Positions 22,961 through 35,340 of a stretch of 64,000 nt of DNA are shown here, in pieces (positions within the stretch are counted from its first letter, which is position 1; each line of letters begins with the position of its first letter). The notes under the pieces were generated by a model. That model made no database searches. It was not told the origin of the DNA and worked only from the letters and a program-made list of their open reading frames with translations. This DNA is from Sindora glabra (lineage: Eukaryota > Streptophyta > Magnoliopsida > Fabales > Fabaceae): the NCBI GenBank assembly GCA_020226215.1, contig CM035231.1, positions 49,070,876-49,134,875 on the forward strand, given 5' to 3'. The translations under genes and the position numbers were made by a program.

Positions 22961-23347
22961 ATTAGATTAAATTTTTTATTATTATAAATTATCTTCTTTA
23001 ATAAAAAGATAAATTATATAAAATAATGTGTCATAAAATCTACATTATATAGTACAAAAACTTATATATTCTCCTTTAGATTATCACATAACTTTTACAT
23101 TATTAACACTTCTTCTATATTATATAATGTATATATTAGGTTAAAGAGACTAAATATTGATTTATAAATTCAAGAATAAGTTTCAATTTTTGAATTAATT
23201 TTTATGGTTAAAAAGATTGGATAAGGACACTCAACATTAATATTAGAATTCAATTATAATATTTGTATTCAATAATTTAGGAAAGAACCAAAGAACCATC
23301 GATATCTTTTATTTGGTTTAAAAAAGTACTCATGTTCAAAAGTAATA

Positions 23348-25512
23348 CAATTAATTGCATCATGGTGTTGTTCTTGAACTTTCTTTTAAAGAAGTATTAG
23401 CATTAATTTTTATTTTAAAGAGATACTAGTTTTATAAATTATTACTACTAAATTCTTAAAATACTAATTTTTTAATCATGAGGATACATTTGTGAATTAA
23501 GAATTTTAAGAGAGTATAACTCCTCAATTAGTTAACCATTTTTTACATATAACCACTTATTTTCATTCTTCTTCTCACGATCTTTCTATAAAAAAATAAG
23601 AAAATTTAGGTTCGATGGGGTTTACTTAGCCAGAAATGTGTAAATTGAAATCAAAACTTTAAACGATCATAACTTTGTGATTGGTTGTCCGTTTTAGATG
23701 AATTTTTTTCATTTTGTGTAACTTTTTGATATCTACGTGCTTACAAAATGTTAAGTGCATTTTATCCGCTTTGATTGGTAAAAAAGGCTTTTTTTTAATT
23801 ACTTTTCTTAATTTTTTTAAATTTTTTTGTTATATTTCAAACTTTGATCTCATTTTTGTTATTTCAAATTTATTCAAATTTCACATTAAAATTTTACTCT
23901 CTAACTCTTTGATATCTACTAGTATCATAACAACTTTCTTAACAAACAAAACTACTAAAAAATAATATGTTACTGTTTGCAAACTAAATTAATAATATGC
24001 TACTATTTTATCTCCAAACAATAATATTAATAAAAAAATATAAAATAAATAAATAAATTAAGTCTAATTAAATAAAATTCATAATAAAACTATTATAAAA
24101 CAATATGTTACTATTTGAATAAGAAACAATAACACATTTTTTTTGTTTGGCTTGTTGTTATTTAGTCTGAAATTAATAATATGAATAAAAAAATAAAGAA
24201 ATACAAGCAAATCAAGTAACATTTATAATGAAACTGTCATAAAATAATGCTACTGTTTGAATAGAAAATAATAATACCTTATTTTTTTAATTTGACTTAT
24301 TATTATTTGGTCTAAAATTAGTAATATCAATCAAGAAACAAAAAAATACAGGCAAATCAAGTGTGATTTGTAATTAAATTATCAGAAAATAATACGTTAC
24401 TATTTAAATAAGAAATAATAATACATTATTTTTTTATTTTATTTGTCACTGTTTAGTCTAGAATTAATAATATCAATCAAGAAATAAAGAAACACAAACA
24501 AATCAAGTGTGATTCGCAATAAAACTACTAGAAAATATGTTACTATTTGAACAGAAAACAGTAACATATTTTTTTTTAAATTAGTAGCATTAATTAAAAA
24601 ATAAAGAAATATAAGCAAATCAAATAAAATTCACAATGAAACGATTATAAAATAACATGTTACTATCTAAACAGAAAATAATAATACCTTATTTTTTTAT
24701 CTGACTTGTTTCTGTTTGATCTTAAATTAGTAACATGAATAAAAAAATAAAGAAATATAAACAAATCAAGTAAGATTTACAATGAAATTGCTATAAAATA
24801 ATGTGTTATTATTTGAATAGAAAATAGTAAAACCTTATTTTTTTTAGTTTGACTTATTGTTATTTAGTTTGGAACTAATAATATAAATTAAAAAATAAAA
24901 AAATACAAATAAATCAAGTGTGGTTCACAATTAAACTACTAGAAAATAATGTGTTACTGTTTGAATAGAAAATAATAACATATTGTTTTTCCAATCTGAA
25001 ATTTGTAACATTAATTAAAAAATAAAAAAATATAGGCAAATCAGGTAAGATTAACAATGAAATTATCATAAAATATCATGTTACTATTTAAACAGGAAAC
25101 AATAACATCTTAATTTTTTGAATAATTTGTTACTTTCAAGTTCTTATTTATTTTTTATTTTTATCTTACTAAAAATTTATTTTAATTCCTAAAAAATTAA
25201 ATTTTTATTAATTTTATTTATAATTAAAATTTTATATTAATTTAATTTTTATAAAATTAAAAATTATTTAATTTTAATTTTTATAACTTTTTAGTCTGTG
25301 ATTTTTAATTTTATTTTTCTAAGATTAAAAATTCTCTAATTTTAATATATAAGAACAAAGGGTAATGCTTTTCTTCTTCTTAAGATGTGCTATAAGTGTG
25401 TCGTTTTGTATTTTAAACTTTATAATAAATTATTATTTGAGAGTAAACTTAAATGAATGAAAATAGATATGTGATATCTCGTTATAATAAATTACAAGCT
25501 TGAACTTTTTTC
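23348..25512. mobile_element. Satellite-bearing mobile module, copy B (2.2 kb)
   Basis: The left and right regions match module A. It is flanked by AAAGTAATA (23339-23347) and AAAGTAACA (25513-25521), a 9-bp repeat with one mismatch. The corresponding site in unit A (about 17868-17885, CTTTAAAAATAATATATCC) is empty. It therefore occupies a different place from module A relative to the trinucleotide block. The satellite is shorter than in A. No transposase is visible. Confidence 0.62.
24040..25120. repeat. Satellite array, ~125-150-bp units, eight copies
   Basis: Units with an anchor like CAAGTGTGATTCACAAT recur at about 24060, 24210, 24358, 24503, 24620, 24767, 24916 and 25043. Each has the dyad family TTACTATTT...AAATAGTAA. 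The ~98/126-bp monomer type that dominates module A is represented here by only one partial copy (about 23960-24060). Confidence 0.72.
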
Positions 25513-26194
25513 AAAGTAACATATTCATATTTATCTGGACTGGGGAATTGGGTCGCTGGCCCAAATGTTACGTCCTGTTTGTGATGGACCAGATGCTATT
25601 TATTGTCCGCATAAATGGTCTGAGGCCGCCGACTGGCTAGCCTCTCCCTAGTTGTCAACGAATAGGGGTAATTGTCTGAGCTTATCAAGGAGCTCTATCC
25701 CTGATAATATATGTTGTTTATTTCATGATTAACTGAATTAGTTAATTGACTTTTGTTATTTATAAATATAACTTAATCACGTTACACAAATAAAAATAAA
25801 AATATGAGTTGTATAATTTTAAATTAAATGGACCAAATGAATTATTAAAAATGACGGGCTGGTTGGATTGCTTAGAACTAAATTTGTCTAAATTGAGTTT
25901 TCTAATTCATTTGGTTTATGTAAAATCTATCTAGTGGCATAAAAAATTAGCTTCTTTAGCCAATAGCCTTCGATGCCTAGTGGCATAAAAAAGCTTATTT
26001 GAAAACCACCATTCTTTTGGCTAATTCCGGAGAGAGCGTAAAGCTCCTAAGAGCATTTTATTATTAAATTACATATTTCTAAGTCTGAAAATAAAGAAAT
26101 TAAATGAAACAGGCTTATGCAAAAGTAAAATTAATGAATTAACGATAAAATCATCCGATTTTTAAAAAATTTAAATTCTTTATAAAATCACTCG

Positions 26195-26480
26195 ATTATG
26201 CCTCCATTATTAGATTAAAAATTTATTTTGATTTTTATTAAATTAAATTTTTATCAATTTTATCTTTGAGTAAAAATTTATATTATTTTAATTTTTGTAA
26301 AATAAAAAACCCTCAAACTTTCTTTTATACATGAGATGGAATACAAAATTATTGTATAAAAGGATTAAAATTTAAAAATTTTTAATTTTATAAAAATCAA
26401 ATCGATACAAACTTTTAGTTAACGATGAAATTGATTAAAATGTAATCTTACAAAGACAATAATAAATTTTTGACTCAATC
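26195..26480. mobile_element. MITE with long terminal inverted repeats
   Basis: The left arm, containing AAATTTTTATCAATTTTATC and TTTTAATTTTTGTAAAAT, is matched by the reverse complement of the right arm over roughly 90 bp with mismatches. The same arm sequence occurs in the element at 52882-53120 and, as half copies, near 15703 and 25190 inside the satellite modules. No coding sequence is present. Confidence 0.55.
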
Positions 26481-26705
26481 AATCTAAAAATATAATCATA
26501 CTAGTTATGTATTTTTTTAACAGTAAAAGTGATAAATCACATAATGTATATATATATATATATAAGATATTAAATTTAAACTCAAAATATGGTTAAAAAA
26601 AAAGCTCTTGAAATAATATTAAATGGTATTGAAATACTTTTAGCTCAAGCAATATTTAATATTATTTGGAGACTCTATACCTTCATTTGTATTCAAGATA
26701 TCCTC

Positions 26706-26708
<3 letters not shown>

Positions 26709-26799
<91 letters not shown>
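26709..26799. repeat. (TA)45 microsatellite
   Basis: An uninterrupted TA dinucleotide array about 91 bp long. The Ile/Tyr-repeat reading frame across it is an artefact of the repeat. Confidence 0.97.
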
Positions 26800-26802
<3 letters not shown>

Positions 26803-29220
26803 AATGATTTAATTACTTCTACGATTACTAAAAAAAATATATCAAATGCTAGTACATTAAGTTAATTACTATAAATTGTTTTAAAAACATGTACGGTAAA
26901 TTGTGTATTAGGTTTTTATGTTTAGGGCTATAAAACAAATTTTAATCACAAATCAGTTCGTAAATTTTGACAGATTCAAATTTCTAAAATTAGAATCATT
27001 TTTTTCATCGATAATATAAATCAGTCCGTGTGATTGCAGACTGAACTCAAACTTTTCAAATTAAAACCATTTTTTTAGAAGTAATACGGACTAATTCATG
27101 CAAATTAAATTAAAATCTGTATAAACTGATCTGTATATTGCCAGTTTGGCGGGCCTGGTTATACTAGCGCAAGTTACTCCGGCCCTAACAACCGATAACC
27201 TGATCTCAAGGCCACAAGTTCGCATTGTGCCCTCCTTGTCGGAATCAAAACAGAACTGGGCTTTCATAGGTAGCACCCCACTCCACACAGCTCACCTGCG
27301 GCGCAACGGCAACGTCCAATTATTTTGGTTTACTTTTCTATCTGACCCTAATATTGCAACTGGTTTTGACTTTTAGCAATCATGCTGCAAGACCCCATAA
27401 AGAGGCCAAGATACCATGCACTCATGATTCGTCCGACTGGACTTCCTCACATCAAGAGAGAGAAACAAAACTGCTACTTATAGTTACAAAAGAACTAGGG
27501 ATTCTCTCTTCTTCCTTTTTACCTTTTTGTCATATTAAAATAATATATAATTTTTTAAAATTCATTATATAAAAAAATTAAATTCCATTATACATAAAAA
27601 TTTTAAAAAAAAATCATCGATTTTTCCTGAATTTTAATAAAACTATAACAAACTTTTTTTTACTTTCAAAATCTATCTAAACCTTTCTTCATATATAAAA
27701 TAATATTATACTTGAATTTAAATTTTTTTCAGTAAAATAATGAGAAAATATGATTACATATTCAAATTAAATAATATATAATAATTTAAATATTTTATCA
27801 TAAAAAATATATTATTGATCAACTCAATTAAAAATCTTTGACAATTATATTAAAATTTAGTCTCTTTCATCAATTATATAATAGAATTTTTAGAATTTAC
27901 ATGAATTTTCCTGGGCCCAATTATGTTTCACAGCATGACTTACTTAATAATAAGGGAAAAGAACAAGAGTGTGTGGAAGAAGAAGGTTTTGTTCCTTTGT
28001 CAGCTATAAATTCTATCTTCTCTATCTTTAGAACTTGAAATGATTCACTTCGAGTCTCCAATCATGACTCCTTCGATTAGCCACAAAATAGCTTGAAATA
28101 GCACAAACATATAAAAATTGGTTAAAGAGGATTGCTCTCTATCAAATTTATATTGCACAACCTCTGAGGAAAAAAAACTCTTTTTGCACTCCAAGAAAAT
28201 CACAATATTATAGAATTTTTAGAAATAGTGACTCCTTAACATAATTATCAAGTTATATATTCTACTTATCACAAAATTTATATCAAATCAACTTACATTT
28301 CAGTTTAAATATTATATAAAACCCACAATATTATAATCATTTTATTTTAGTTATTAAACAATAATGATATTAATAATAATGTATTTATAAAGCAAATAAG
28401 GTCCAAAATAAAATTTTAATATTATATTTTAACAGTATTAGTTTAATAAAAATATATTTTTTGTTATAAAATATTTTAAATATCTCATATTGATATTTAT
28501 TATTTAACTTGAATCTATAATCGTTTTTTATTATCGAAGAAGAGTTTAAGTTTGAATTTAAGCATAATATTATTTTATCTTTAAAAAAAGTCCGTATAAA
28601 TTTTGAAAGTAAATAAAATATCCATGTAATTTTATCAAAATTAAGGAGATATGGAAATATTTTTCTTTACAAATTATGTGTTAATCTCTTTTTTTTTAAT
28701 ATAATAACAAAAATAACCAAATAAAAAAAAGGAGATGATTGAAATTCAAATCCAACACGATTCCTGTTTTCCTCATCCTCCTTCGAAATAAAGCAAAGGC
28801 TTGAAAATATGCCATGTGTTTTGCTTATGGTCGTGTTTGCACCCACCACCCACCATGTGCATTCAATGTGTTTGTGAATAATCCTCAAACAAATTGCTGC
28901 TGCTACACATCACACTGCTTTCCTGCCTCCAAACATTGTCCCAACCCACACCATTTATTACCCAATTCATGGGCTTCAATGAAATCGCTTCTTTTTCCTT
29001 TTTCTTTTCGGCTTCAATCTGAGATTAGATCCAATGGCACAAGAAAAATGTTCCCAACTTGCTCCACCAATTGCTGCTAATGTGGCTTCCAAAGAATCAA
29101 TTATATTTGCTTGCTTACTAGGAAAGCTATAAGGGTGATGACAACTTTCCATTAACCCACAAGATTGTCGGTGCTCTACGGGTAACAAATCCTGGCCAAA
29201 TATTTGAACTACAAGACCGC
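26800..29220. other. Intergenic DNA with unassigned higher-GC pockets
   Basis: Pockets at about 27130-27420, 27900-28100 and 28730-29220 have more balanced base composition than their surroundings and contain overlapping short open frames on both strands (60-90 codons). I compared the translations with families I know and recognised none. No splice-linked exons could be assembled. They may be decayed genes or unannotated non-coding transcripts. Confidence 0.35.
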
Positions 29221-29387
29221 ATTATTACACTCAACTTCCATATTAAGATTCTGTCAAAGAAAATAAAAATGGATATAAAATATTAAAATGATATAAAATA
29301 ATTTAATGATTTATATGTTCAATATTTATTTAGTTTAAATTTGATAAAACAAGGACACCTTTATGATCTTAAACTTATTTCAAAAAG

Positions 29388-29895
29388 TAATTAAACAATT
29401 ATATTTATTTTGAGTTTATAACTTTCCACGAAAATCTCTTATTTATTTTAACTAATTCTTCTCTCTCACACACATTTATTTCAAATTGAAATTAAAAAAT
29501 TATCCTTATTTTAAGTTTATGACTTCCCACAATTATATCTAATCTATTTTTAATTATTTCAAGTTTATTTAAACGAGGGCAACTTGATAATATAACATTT
29601 ATTTAAATTATAATTGAAAAATATTCTTATTTTAAGTTTGTAATTTTTCACAATTATCTCTTATCTATTTTACCCAATTCTTTTTTCTCTCACATTTATT
29701 TCAAATAATAATTAAAAAATTATCCTTATTTTAATATTATAACTTTCTATAATTATCTCTTATTTGTCAATTCCTCTGTTTCTCATTTATTTTAAATAGT
29801 AATTAAAAATTATATTTATTTTAATTTTATAACTTTTCACAATTATCTTTATCCTATTTTAATTGATTCCTCTCTCTCAAGATGCATTACGCTCA
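29388..29895. repeat. Minisatellite, five ~95-125-bp units
   Basis: Units share AATTAAAAAATTATCCTTAT, a TATAACTTTCCACAATTATC-like segment and a CTCTCTCACATTTATTTC-like tail. They start near 29388, 29489, 29613, 29710 and 29802. The second unit has about 25 bp of extra sequence. No coding frame is present. Confidence 0.7.
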
Positions 29896-31269
29896 AAAAT
29901 CAATTTTTCTTTCTCTCTTAATGCGCTCTTTTATTTTCTTTTTACTTGCATGATTTCTTACTTGCTATTTCAATGTGTGTCTTCTCCTTTTTTTGACATA
30001 CACAAACTCTCAAGGGATGAGAGTTTTCTAATAAAGTGATAATATATCTCCTTTTTCTCATAACGTAGAAATGAATTGTATGAAAATATCAATTCGTGAT
30101 TTTTTATTAATAATTACATATATTATAAGAGATGCAAAAATGGTCAAATCATATAAGAATATTAATTTGATGCCTCTCAAATTCATTCATATTATTTGAT
30201 ATATTTATTATTTATATGATTTTTGTTTAAATTCATGTACATTAATATTTTCACTTTTCATAAATCCAAATTGTTTGATATTGAGAATAAATATAAATGT
30301 AATTTTAAAAATTTTTTAAGTTCGAAACTATTATTTTGAATTAAGAGATTAAAATGACCTTAAAAAGGATATAGTAGAATTTAACATGATATTTGAATTT
30401 GAGAAAAAATTAGGATGGTCCGTTGACTCTACAAAACACTTACATTCAAAATTAAATTGTAAAGATTAGATGTTGATATTCTTTGTAAATAAATTTGTTT
30501 ATAGTATGATGAGTTGACAGTTCATGACAAATCAAACTTAAATTCTTATGAACAATACGTATGGAATAATGAAAGTATAATAATCAAATTATTAGAAAAA
30601 ATTAGATAAAGTCTTAGGCAAACTCACATAAAAATTATAATTTCCTAAAACTAAAGTGTCTTATATTTTGTAATAAATCAAATTATATTTCTATTTAATT
30701 GATACTTAATTGTATAAAAATTTAAGTGTTGCATCCTTCAAATTCACATTAACATTATTGCATGACAATTCTTGAAAGCCACCAATAAAATTAGCATGAA
30801 ATAAATTAAAGGGCCTAATTTGTGTCATTTAATTTATAGTAGGACAATGTATTTAATTCTATATGTTTTCTGGGACAATTTTGTTGTTGATGCAAATAAT
30901 AATTATTACAATTATAGCCAATAATTAGCAATTAGCAATAATGATTAAGATTTTCAATTATTTTTTTTAGAAGGTCATTTAGCATATGCGAGAGCACACG
31001 CGGAAAAGCTAGTATTTAGAAAGAGTTTTACTTCTTTTATCAATTCTTTTCGAAACACTTACTAAAATTACGAAAAAGATTTGAAAATACAATTAAAGGA
31101 GGGATAATTCTTTAATATTCAAGTAAATTTTAATAGTGTGAATATTTAAGACAGTTGGCAATATTATTATTTTTTATTTTAATTTTGCACAAGTCAATTT
31201 GTCTATTTATCTAGATATATAGAATAAGAAAATTATAAATATCCAGATAAATAGTTTCGAAGTGAATCC

Positions 31270-31650
31270 CGATTATATACACAATGTCAATTTTCCTTTC
31301 TTTTTGATGTAATTCAGCCGCTTTTGATTTTAAAACATTACAATAAAATAACTTACACAAAGTCAATTTTCCTTTCTTTTTGATGTAATTCAGCCTCTTT
31401 TGATTTTAAAACATTACAATAAAATAACTTAAAATATTCCTCCCGAATTGATTGGTTCAGCTTTGGTAATATAGCTTCCCCACAACACACTATTAATATG
31501 GCTTCGCCGCAACACACTTTTACACACAAGATTGGTTCAGCTTTGGTAATATAGCTTCCCCACAACACACTACACTATAATATGGCTTCGCCGCAACACA
31601 CTTTCACACACACACACACACACACATACGCACGCACGCACGCACGCTTG
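31270..31650. repeat. Two nested tandem duplications plus (CA)n and (CGCA)n
   Basis: A ~77-bp unit with TCAATTTTCCTTTC and GTAATTCAGCC occurs twice (about 31283-31357 and 31360-31432). A second unit with GATTGGTTCAGCTTTGG and GCTTCCCCACAACACAC occurs twice (about 31450-31530 and 31530-31600). It is followed by (CA)11 at 31605-31626 and (CGCA)n to about 31646. The purpose is unknown. Confidence 0.8.
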
Positions 31651-33140
31651 GAAAAGAATTCAAACTCATATTCATATGATAACAAATTTTAAAAAAGCAC
31701 CTACAGAATATAATTAAACAAAATCAAAGTCAACCGCATAATAATTAAGAAATGCATTAACTAGATGGCTAATCTGAATGGTTGGGAGTTTGATTTTTTA
31801 AGCAATGTTCGAGCTTAAACCATACGAATAAAAAAAATTATTGTTGAAAGAATTTAACCTCATTGAAAAATTCAATTCAATTTAATTTCAAATTAGTTGG
31901 AAAGTAAATATAATTTATTAAATACCATCCTCGAAGAAAAAGAAAATGTAATATATATTCATTTGACTTAGTTATAATTATTACTTGAAATAAATCATCT
32001 CCATGAATCCCAATTGGAGATTTGAAGTTGTTGATTTAGGGTTTAGAATTGAATATTTAATTATATAATTCATTGTTGACTAATAGCAATAAATAACCAA
32101 CGGACCAACCATGGCTACATTTAGTGCAAATAGTCCCAATCCAATTACATTAGGCATCACTCACTTTGTAACATGGATTTTCATATTTTTATTTCAAATT
32201 TGTGAGTCTTGGATTTTATTGTTCTATGCTAACAAAGGAATCAAGAATGGGGAGGACCGTAATGACTATCATAAATACTCTTTATTTCTTTTTAAGTACT
32301 AATTTTATAAAAAGAATTTTATTTCTATTTATTATCATTTTAAGAAATTAAAATTATGTCTATTATCTTTTTTTTAAATACTACTTCTATTATTTAAATA
32401 AATATCCAATAATTTTATTTATTAGTTAACTTTTTATAAGAGATATATTATTAAATTATAATTTATTTCTCTAAAAATTAGAATTATTTATTATTTTTCT
32501 TAGTCTTTATATATTTTCCTTAAAAGGTGACACTTAAAAAAGAATCCAATATTACATTGATCACTTTATGGTGTTAAGACCACAAAAATCATTAATATAT
32601 ATGACTAGTACAATTGGAAGTTCCTTTCATCTTTTGTCCTTTGTCCAAACAAATAAGAATCATAAGCTTGTTATGAGTTTCATGTGAGTGAAACATCCCT
32701 CCTCTGACCTTAGCTAAACTATCCATAGAATATATGTATATTGTCTCACTGATTAAAAATAAAGAAAACTTCATATAATTGTAAGAATTATTTATATTTT
32801 AATTAATGAACTTGGAACTTAACTTTAAATCATATTTTATATTTGCCCTTAAACCTTTAATTAATGGATCCTGCGAGCACACAATTTGTGAAAAATAAGT
32901 AATATGCTCACATATCATCTCTCTCACAAACTTGTACTTTAAATAAAATCCTTTAGAAAAGCAAATTCATCATTACTTAGAGAGAAGACTATGGCAACAA
33001 TATTGTCATGATATAACCCTTAACATCAACTTGATAAGGATATTTACCATAAGTGACATGCTCTATCCTTTAATAAAAGTTGTTGTAATTGATGACACAA
33101 TATTTCTTACAATGTAACTCCTCCTAACACATGTTCATAT

Positions 33141-34735
33141 TGTTAGGATTTAGATCAACATATGCAGTGAAATTTTAAAATTTTAATCCAAAACCTTCCT
33201 AGGATCCATGCAAAAGTCATAAACCAGTATTAGGGTTTTATATTATTTTTGCTCGTATTCTTTTTGAACAAATCCTTGAGAGACTGAGATGAATTAAATG
33301 CCAACCAAAAGGCACAGCATCTCTACGGTATCCACACAGGAGTGAACAACGACTTCTCCCGTCCATGAAACTGTTAGGATTCGTTTCTCTCACTAAGATT
33401 AGGGTTTGGATGTTTTCTAGAGTGATTTAGGATTTGATTCAAGCTTAAGTGTGTGAATACAAAGTGCTGCCTTCAAGCTTTTTTTATAGAATTAAGACAT
33501 ATCACAATCCTAGTCCCACTAAGATAATGCTTCAAAAATCCTAATCAAACTAAATAACTATCACCTTATCTTTATCCTAGAGAGAGTAAGGAGAGATAGG
33601 ACTTATCTGTTAATTATCTTATATTAGATAATAATAATATTATCTCATAATATAATTATCTAATATTTAATAACGTAATTATCTGATATTACTTTAATAT
33701 CAAATAATATCACATAATATATAATATATATATTACGTGAATAAATATATATTATCTTAATAATATATATATGTACGAAAATAAGTTCAATTAATTGAAT
33801 TTTATTTTAACTAAAATCTAATTAATTATTATCTCATTCCTACTCTTTTATATGATCTTATAGGTTCTTACTACGTTAATAATGATTCATTTTGGGCTAT
33901 AAATAATGAGCGGTATCTAGCAATACATCACTATCACTCAAGTAGTAAGAATGTCTATGATTCGATATCTACTTAACATATGATTAACATTTTGCATCAT
34001 ATTCCCTTTGTAACAATATCCAAATCAAACTAGAGGCATGGAGTATGTCATCATCATCAATGTTCAATTTATATTTCTTGATAGTGAGTAGACTTAAAAC
34101 AAATTATTAATATCACATATTGATCCAATTGAGTATGACTATGTATTTTTAAGTCTCACTTAATCAAGGAGCCCAAGAATATTTCTCTTTTATATAAAAG
34201 TAACAAAATCCTATCTACATCACATACTTCCTTCTGCATGATTTGTGACACACCCAATCAACATCCTACTCGTCATCCCGATTAAAGGTGATATAGGATG
34301 ACATCAAAGTGAGTAACTCCTCATGTAAGGAACCGTAGTGACTTCAAGTCAAAGGACTATGCGCATTTGTGATCATATGAGAATAACTAATGATACATTT
34401 ATCCATACAGTATTCTCACAGTAGGTCAGTCCAGTACATTATTCACTAACAATGTACTCATGTATTAACTTAATATCACATATCTATGATTTATAATCAT
34501 CAGTCACTGTACATACTAGTCTGATGTATTATTACTATCCTTTTCGTAATAATACTTAACTAAAGACATTTTAAGAATAGCAAAGTTATTCCAAAGATAA
34601 TTATTATATTTAAGTTATAATTTATGTGAAATAAAATAAAATAAAATATAATAATTATATTGCCAAAATGAAATGTAATATATTAGATAATATTATAATC
34701 ATTTCTATGATTGACTCCTAGGACATATACTAACA
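33141..34735. mobile_element. Solo LTR of a retrotransposon (1.6 kb)
   Basis: It starts TGTTAGGATT and ends ATACTAACA, giving TG...CA ends with a 6-bp inverted repeat TGTTAG/CTAACA. It is flanked by CATAT (33136-33140) and CATAA (34736-34740), a 5-bp target duplication with one change. Copy D reads GTTCATATACAATTTTATG without it at about 38520, an empty site. No internal coding region is present, as expected after LTR-LTR recombination. The parent superfamily cannot be assigned from the LTR alone. Confidence 0.78.
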
Positions 34736-35312
34736 CATAAATAATTTTATAATCACTTAGAAAATAGATAAAACAAGTTTAAGTAATCTATACATATGAG
34801 AATTCCCCATCTACTACAAGTTAATGTGCAATCATTTGTATTACCCAAATACAATATTATTTTGTAATCCAAAATCACTAACCTAAGTCAACAACAAGTT
34901 ACCTATGACTGATATATATGGCATAATCTTTATCACTTAAAAAATATTTGAGCCTAATAAATTTAATTTTTTTCAAATTAACTAACATAAAATCACACCA
35001 ATGTATTAGACTACTTTTGGTACCATAGAAAAACAAGCTAAATACCCCTGGGACTTATGCATTATGGACCCACTATATTTTTGCTCCCAAGTTTTAGTTT
35101 AATTTAATTACCTCATCTCAACCAATGTGTCCATATTATGATCAATTTAAGAAAACGTCATTATCATATAGATCTAGAATTACTAAAATGTTTATACTTA
35201 ATCAACATACACTAATCCATGTTACTCTTCTAATATCTGAGAGAAATTACAATCTCATTAAAATGAGATACAATTGTGTAGATGGACATTTCTAATTTTC
35301 TCTCTTAGAAAT

Positions 35313-35340
35313 TATCTATCTATCTATCTATCTATCTATC
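35313..35340. repeat. (TATC)7 microsatellite
   Basis: A perfect tetranucleotide array. The homologous position in copy D (about 39090) has a short TATCTAACTATTAGG instead, so the expansion arose after the C/D duplication. Confidence 0.95.

Larger units (their letters stand above)
18250..25835. repeat. Segmental tandem duplication, unit B
   Basis: This is the counterpart of unit A in the same orientation. Unit-B-only DNA includes about 1.6 kb of AT-rich sequence (about 20490-22085) and the second satellite module. The right end, after TTGTATAATTTTAAATTA at about 25807-25825, matches the point in A (about 18190) where unit B begins, as expected of a head-to-tail duplication. Confidence 0.82.

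Noticed and set aside
26589..26804. Open frame rich in Tyr/Ile
   Set aside because: It is a translation of the (TA)45 microsatellite.
27091..29188. Short open frames on both strands as genes
   Set aside because: They overlap on opposite strands, have no recognisable domains and cannot be linked by splice sites. The stretch is described as unassigned instead.
30980..31020. Helitron 3' end (GCTAGT after a CACACGCGG region)
   Set aside because: The CTAG terminus fits, but the upstream hairpin is weak and no matching 5' TC end was found.
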